From the NCBI GenBank assembly GCA_900321895.1, contig ONYB01000034.1, positions 1 to 9,244 on the forward strand: 9,244 bases of DNA. Direction: 5' to 3'. The translations under genes and the position numbers were made by a program. The stretch comes from an uncultured Brachyspira sp. Lineage in GTDB: Bacteria > Cyanobacteriota > Vampirovibrionia > Gastranaerophilales > Gastranaerophilaceae. Position 1 is the stretch's first letter. Each line of letters opens with the position of its first letter. Of the stretch, positions 6,092 to 9,244 are shown piece after piece. The notes beneath the pieces were generated by a model. It had not been told where the DNA came from and did not search any database. It worked only from the letters and a program-made list of their open reading frames with translations.

Positions 6092-7665
6092 CCTACTAAT
6101 TCAATTCTGTTGTCTGATTTTATTTCAACAGGTGCCTGTTGGTGTTTTATGTATTCGCCAACTACGATATCTTTGTCATAATCAAACTTTTTGATAGCGT
6201 TTTCGTATCTGTGAGCCAGTCCGAGACCCATATCCTTGCTGTTGATACAGTAATCATCCGAGGCTATTGTATAAATTTTGTCTTTTCTCGGGTTGTTTAT
6301 GTCGATTGGGGTAGCATTACCGTTTTTATCAACGAAATCCATTGACAATAAATCACCCTGCTTATTAAACTTGTATTTCAAACCTGAAACCTGAACAATT
6401 CCAGGTCTGTGAGAATGTGAAGCCATTGAGGCTTTTGCTCGGCTTTTGATTGCGTTTACAATTTCGTCTTCTGACGCTTGAATTACCGCAACTTTATTTG
6501 CAAAAGGTGATATTATTGACAAATCTCTTGTATCAATTCTACCTTGCTCAAATTGACCTCTAATATTTGCAGAGTTCATCACTGCGATATCTGTGTTAAG
6601 TTCTTTTCTCATTGCATCAACAATAAAATCACAGTGGGCATTTTCGTGTCCGTAGGCGTCTTCAGGATATGCTTCTGCCGATTTAATCGTTCCTACAACT
6701 TCGGGTTTCCCGAGGATATTTTCAAATTGATTTCTTGCTATGAGGTTTCGAGGGTAAGCGTCAGTTTTTCCGAGGTTATTTTGGGCTTTTGTAATTACAC
6801 CTTTGTCATTAAATTCAACGTTTAAAACTCCAAATTGTTTGCCGTCCCTACCTGCTTGAGTAATAATTACAGGTTCGCCCGACGGGGATGAAAACAAGTT
6901 CTTATCAGGTTCAATACCTTCTAAAAGGTCGTGTGTGTGTGCACCGAGAATAATATCAATGCCATCAATATTTTTAGCTAACTGTTTATCATGTCTTAAA
7001 CCTGAATGTGAAAGAACAATTATTTTGTTAATTCCTTTTGCTTTAAGGTTGTTGACTTCTTTTTGTACGTCGGCTACAGTTTTGTCAAAGTTTTGTTCTA
7101 TATTAAGGGCAGGTAAATGCTCTTGCAATTTTACGTGTACATGCAAATCTGGCGGAACAAGTCCTATAATTCCGTATTTGTCTCCGTTAATCTCTTGAAT
7201 ATAGGATTTTTCTATGTATGGACTAATCGGATTACCTTTGTTAGGGTTCATATTCATTCCGAGTAAGTGATAACTTTTGTCTTTGATAAGCGGAACAAAT
7301 TTATCTGTCGGCAGGTCACATTCGTGGTTTCCTAAGGCTGTTGCCATAAAACCGCCAAGGTTGAGGAATTTGTCTGCAACTTTTACGTGTTTTTCATCCT
7401 CCCCGAGCATAATATCGCCTGATGCAAATTTCATTTTGTCTGTGCCGTTTGGAACACTGTTATCAAACTGGTTAATTGCGTTTACAAGTCTTTCCATTCG
7501 TATATTTTGACCATGTAGGTCGTTTATATACAAAATGCTTGCTTTTGTATTTTTGTTTTGCGTAGCCGGTTGTTGTGTCGGGGGTTGTGTTTGATTTTGG
7601 TTAATCCTACTCGCATACTTACTTAAAATATTTGTACTTGAATATGAATTTATTCCGTTTACCAT
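6088..7665 (-). CDS. 5'-nucleotidase/UshA-like metallophosphoesterase without a signal peptide
   Basis: Two-domain nucleotidase of 525 residues that would release phosphate from nucleotides or related phosphoesters using a two-metal centre. The N-terminal calcineurin-like domain (about 42-290) has all metal motifs: NDLHG (48-52), GD (83-84), GNHE (112-115), LSHSG (218-222) and GAHTH (241-245). The C-terminal 5'-nucleotidase domain (about 322-505) has NSANIRG (364-370), SPFAN (386-390) and YTIASDDY (465-472), which resemble the substrate-pocket segments of UshA/CD73. Family members are usually periplasmic or surface proteins, yet here the first 41 residues are polar, rich in Gln, Asn, Thr and Pro (NQNQTQPPTQQPATQ), with no hydrophobic core or lipobox. 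A ribosome site (AAGGA within 7671-7680) precedes the ATG by about 8 bases. It is second in a leftward pair behind the peptidase-like gene (15 bp gap). Substrate is unproven. Confidence 0.88.
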   Translation of the reverse strand: MVNGINSYSSTNILSKYASRINQNQTQPPTQQPATQNKNTKASILYINDLHGQNIRMERLVNAINQFDNSVPNGTDKMKFASGDIMLGEDEKHVKVADKFLNLGGFMATALGNHECDLPTDKFVPLIKDKSYHLLGMNMNPNKGNPISPYIEKSYIQEINGDKYGIIGLVPPDLHVHVKLQEHLPALNIEQNFDKTVADVQKEVNNLKAKGINKIIVLSHSGLRHDKQLAKNIDGIDIILGAHTHDLLEGIEPDKNLFSSPSGEPVIITQAGRDGKQFGVLNVEFNDKGVITKAQNNLGKTDAYPRNLIARNQFENILGKPEVVGTIKSAEAYPEDAYGHENAHCDFIVDAMRKELNTDIAVMNSANIRGQFEQGRIDTRDLSIISPFANKVAVIQASEDEIVNAIKSRAKASMASHSHRPGIVQVSGLKYKFNKQGDLLSMDFVDKNGNATPIDINNPRKDKIYTIASDDYCINSKDMGLGLAHRYENAIKKFDYDKDIVVGEYIKHQQAPVEIKSDNRIELVG

Positions 7666-7680
7666 TTTATTTTTCCTTTT

Positions 7681-9102
7681 TTATGCTGCTGTCGGGGTAT
7701 TTCCCGTTTGTTGTTTTTTTAGTTCTTTGTATGAGTTTAATCCTTCAACCCAGTTCTCAACCATTTTTACGTCGTTTTGAACTATGTCGTGCGGAAGTGC
7801 GGCATGATGAATTTTAGGAAGCAAGTAATCTTCGCTGTATTCGATAGCTTTGCTCATTCCGTCGTCCGTGTCGTTGCAGATGAACGTTAATTTGCCGTCG
7901 TTATTCTTTTTGTAACCGACGATTGTAATTTCGTGACCGTTGATGATTATGTTGTTGTCGTCTACTTGTGTGTAGCCGATGATAACGTTTTCACCTTTAT
8001 CCAAAGTATCAACGAGTTGGCGTTTCATTGTTGTCATATCTGTTTCATAGCCTACCAATTTCGCATTTTCGTCGACTGTTTGATAAGTTACGGATATCTT
8101 GTTTTTATCTTCAAGGACGGATTCTGTAAATGTTTTTTCAAATTCGATTAAGCCCTTATCGTTTTGGTTGAACTTTCCTTGACGTTTGTCTGTCAGAGAA
8201 TTATAGGATTGTTGTGAGCCTACTTGCATTAATGTGGATTGCATTAATACGTCAATACAAGAACGCTCATGAGGGTCTTTGTCGACTGTTTGAATTTTTG
8301 CTCTGATAATTGCGTTTTTGTCAGGAGCAAAAGTTAGTTTTGCATTATTAAAGTCTTTCATTTCGTACGGGATTTCAAAAGCATTTAAAAGCCAAACCGC
8401 ATCAAGCGTGTTATCTGCCAAGTTTGCGAGTTTTATGCTTTTTTGAACCTGCATATTAGGGGAGCTTAGACCTTCTGCAAATCTTGCAAATTCGGCAGGC
8501 ATTTTTTGAGCTAAATTGAATTCTTCGCTCGCCGCAACGCATGTTCCGGAATGCTCAACATTTACTTCTGTTGGAACATTTGCTTTTTGTTGTGCGGTAA
8601 ATGCCGGTTTTGAGGAAGATTTTTTGTAAGCATTAACGGCTTCCCCTTCAAATTCTTTAGGAATATCGCCGAATTCTTGAGTGATTACAAAAGGATTATT
8701 CAATGTCGCGGTAGTTTCTTTGATAAGCATACCAGCATCCAATCCTTCTGCTCTCGGTGTTGTTGCAATTCTGAACAAACTGTCGAGTACGCTCGTCTTG
8801 TCGTTTGAATCTGCGTTTAATAAAATGCCTTTTTTTAGTAGTGAGTCAAGGTTTTTTCTTGTTTGCTTGTCAGAAATTTTAACAAGCTGATTATATTTGC
8901 TCTTTTCGTCTTCTGTCGTTAATCTTGTACGCAGTTGGGAGGCAGAAAATGCAGGATTAAACGGGACATCCTTCATTACATTCGTATGATAAGACCGCTT
9001 AATCTCAACATGACCTTCAGGTTTTTCTTCAACCTTTTTAGGATTTACGTTAAAAGTTGTGGTATAATTAAATTGTTGAAAATTAGGGCTATACGAATAC
9101 AC
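7681..9102 (-). CDS. Putative papain-like cysteine peptidase, family not recognised
   Basis: Protein of 473 residues that I cannot assign to a named family. Numbering from the GTG at 9102, it shows a papain-like order of catalytic segments: Cys188 in SGTCVAASEEF (compare GSCWAFS), His390 in NGHEITIVGY (compare NHAVAAVGY), and Asn410 in LTFICNDTDDG (compare LIKNSWG). The spacing between Cys and His (about 200 residues) exceeds papain's, leaving room for an insertion (about 280-345). No clear oxyanion Gln is seen before the Cys. The first 45 residues are polar and rich in Tyr, Asn, Gln and Thr with no signal peptide; PAFSA (50-54) and PAFTA (166-170) form a short repeated motif flanking the region before the Cys. 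GGAG at 9111-9114 lies 8 bases before this GTG; the GTG at 9109-9111 would overlap that site. First gene of a leftward pair with the nucleotidase. Activity is inferred, and an inactive fold is possible. Confidence 0.6.
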   Translation of the reverse strand: MYSYSPNFQQFNYTTTFNVNPKKVEEKPEGHVEIKRSYHTNVMKDVPFNPAFSASQLRTRLTTEDEKSKYNQLVKISDKQTRKNLDSLLKKGILLNADSNDKTSVLDSLFRIATTPRAEGLDAGMLIKETTATLNNPFVITQEFGDIPKEFEGEAVNAYKKSSSKPAFTAQQKANVPTEVNVEHSGTCVAASEEFNLAQKMPAEFARFAEGLSSPNMQVQKSIKLANLADNTLDAVWLLNAFEIPYEMKDFNNAKLTFAPDKNAIIRAKIQTVDKDPHERSCIDVLMQSTLMQVGSQQSYNSLTDKRQGKFNQNDKGLIEFEKTFTESVLEDKNKISVTYQTVDENAKLVGYETDMTTMKRQLVDTLDKGENVIIGYTQVDDNNIIINGHEITIVGYKKNNDGKLTFICNDTDDGMSKAIEYSEDYLLPKIHHAALPHDIVQNDVKMVENWVEGLNSYKELKKQQTGNTPTAA

Positions 9103-9110
9103 TATTTTCA

Positions 9111-9114
9111 CTCC
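9111..9114 (-). promoter_or_regulatory. Shine-Dalgarno GGAG deciding the GTG start of the peptidase-like gene
   Basis: On the minus strand GGAG is followed by 8 bases and then GTG at 9102, an ideal spacing. The other in-frame GTG (9111 down to 9109) begins on the last G of this site, so it cannot use it. An in-frame stop lies upstream at 9133-9135, with no further start between. Confidence 0.55.
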
Positions 9115-9126
9115 ACTACTGCTACA

Positions 9127-9132
9127 ATTATA
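9127..9132 (-). promoter_or_regulatory. -10 box of the peptidase/nucleotidase pair
   Basis: Perfect TATAAT on the minus strand. A start point near 9120 would give a leader of roughly 18 bases carrying the GGAG ribosome site. The -35 position holds only a run of T's (complement of 9150-9155), so the promoter may be weak or need an activator. Confidence 0.45.
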
Positions 9133-9150
9133 TTAAAAACAGAACAATAA

Positions 9151-9177
9151 AAAAATTGCTAGCAAACAACAATTTTT
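9151..9177. repeat. AT-rich inverted repeat containing the palindrome TTGCTAGCAA
   Basis: AAAAATTG (9151-9158) and CAATTTTT (9170-9177) form an 8 bp inverted repeat with an 11-base spacer. The perfect 10 bp palindrome TTGCTAGCAA (9156-9165) overlaps its left arm. It lies just upstream of the -10 box of the leftward pair and ahead of the rightward gene start, where an operator could sit. On the minus strand the arm runs into seven T's, so it could instead be a weak terminator, but no leftward gene is visible to its right. Confidence 0.3.
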
Positions 9178-9201
9178 GTAAAGAATGTAACAAATGGGAA
9201 T

Positions 9202-9244
9202 ATGTTTGAAAGTATAAAAATAAAACCGCTTACAAAAGAACAAA
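9202..9244 (+). CDS. Probable start of a rightward gene, cut by the window edge
   Basis: The ATG at 9202 opens 14 codons reading MFESIKIKPLTKEQ without a stop to the end of the window. The composition (charged, Lys/Glu-rich, with Ile and Leu spaced through it) looks like a real N terminus. A GGGA (9196-9199) lies only 2 bases upstream, too close for a good ribosome site. The ATG at 9194, in another frame, stops after seven codons. No function can be given. It would be divergent from the peptidase-like gene. Confidence 0.35.
   Translation, partial: MFESIKIKPLTKEQ

Noticed and set aside
9194..9217. ATG at 9194 as the start of the right-edge gene
   Set aside because: The frame meets TAA after seven codons; only the frame from 9202 stays open.
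1..9244. tRNA, rRNA, CRISPR arrays, insertion sequences, phage or plasmid signatures
   Set aside because: Reading both strands showed no cloverleaf-like block with conserved T-arm, no regularly spaced repeats, no transposase motifs and no terminal inverted repeats; gaps between genes are all under 150 bases.

Overview
The window comes from an AT-rich bacterial genome with standard-code genes and a didermal, motility-capable gene set: ClpB disaggregase, an FlhB-type export gate and a sigma-70 family factor of FliA/WhiG type. I cannot run a search. The inferred host is a non-photosynthetic relative of cyanobacteria (Vampirovibrionia/Melainabacteria, order Gastranaerophilales) or a similar gut lineage. 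The reasons are the low GC, a SulP transporter whose membrane core resembles cyanobacterial BicA, and two large proteins with polar Asn/Gln/Thr-rich N termini and no signal peptide. The taxonomic call is tentative.

Layout. (1) 1-1900 (+): 3' three-quarters of clpB, closed by a strong intrinsic terminator at 1912-1954. (2) 1949-3565 (-): a SulP/SLC26-type anion transporter with a C-terminal STAS domain, convergent with clpB. (3) 3566-3639: a compact divergent promoter region with a good extended -10 element firing rightward. (4) 3640-6091 (+): deoC (deoxyribose-phosphate aldolase), flhB (flagellar-type export switch protein) and a sigma factor gene. The deoC-flhB gap is 6 bp and the flhB-sigma gap is 19 bp, so this looks like one transcription unit, although the sigma gene may also have its own start site giving a leaderless message. 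(5) 6088-9102 (-): two genes transcribed leftward with a 15 bp gap. The first is a papain-like cysteine peptidase candidate; the second is a 5'-nucleotidase/UshA-type metallophosphoesterase. The second gene's stop codon overlaps the sigma gene's stop codon. (6) 9103-9244: AT-rich divergent intergenic region with a -10 box for the leftward pair, a short palindrome inside an inverted repeat, and the probable first 14 codons of a rightward gene running off the edge.

How the genes may work together. FlhB and the sigma factor fit flagellar export and its transcriptional control. DeoC would consume deoxyribose 5-phosphate from DNA breakdown, and the nucleotidase could release nucleosides and phosphate from nucleotides, so these two could belong to one salvage chain. 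The peptidase/nucleotidase pair lacks Sec signals, has disordered polar N termini and sits beside an flhB gene. The most interesting hypothesis here is that one or both are type III (flagellar-route) export substrates; this is inference only. FlhB itself carries NPVH instead of the near-universal NPTH self-cleavage motif. No RNA genes, insertion sequences or CRISPR arrays were seen, and no gene-free stretch exceeds 300 bases.
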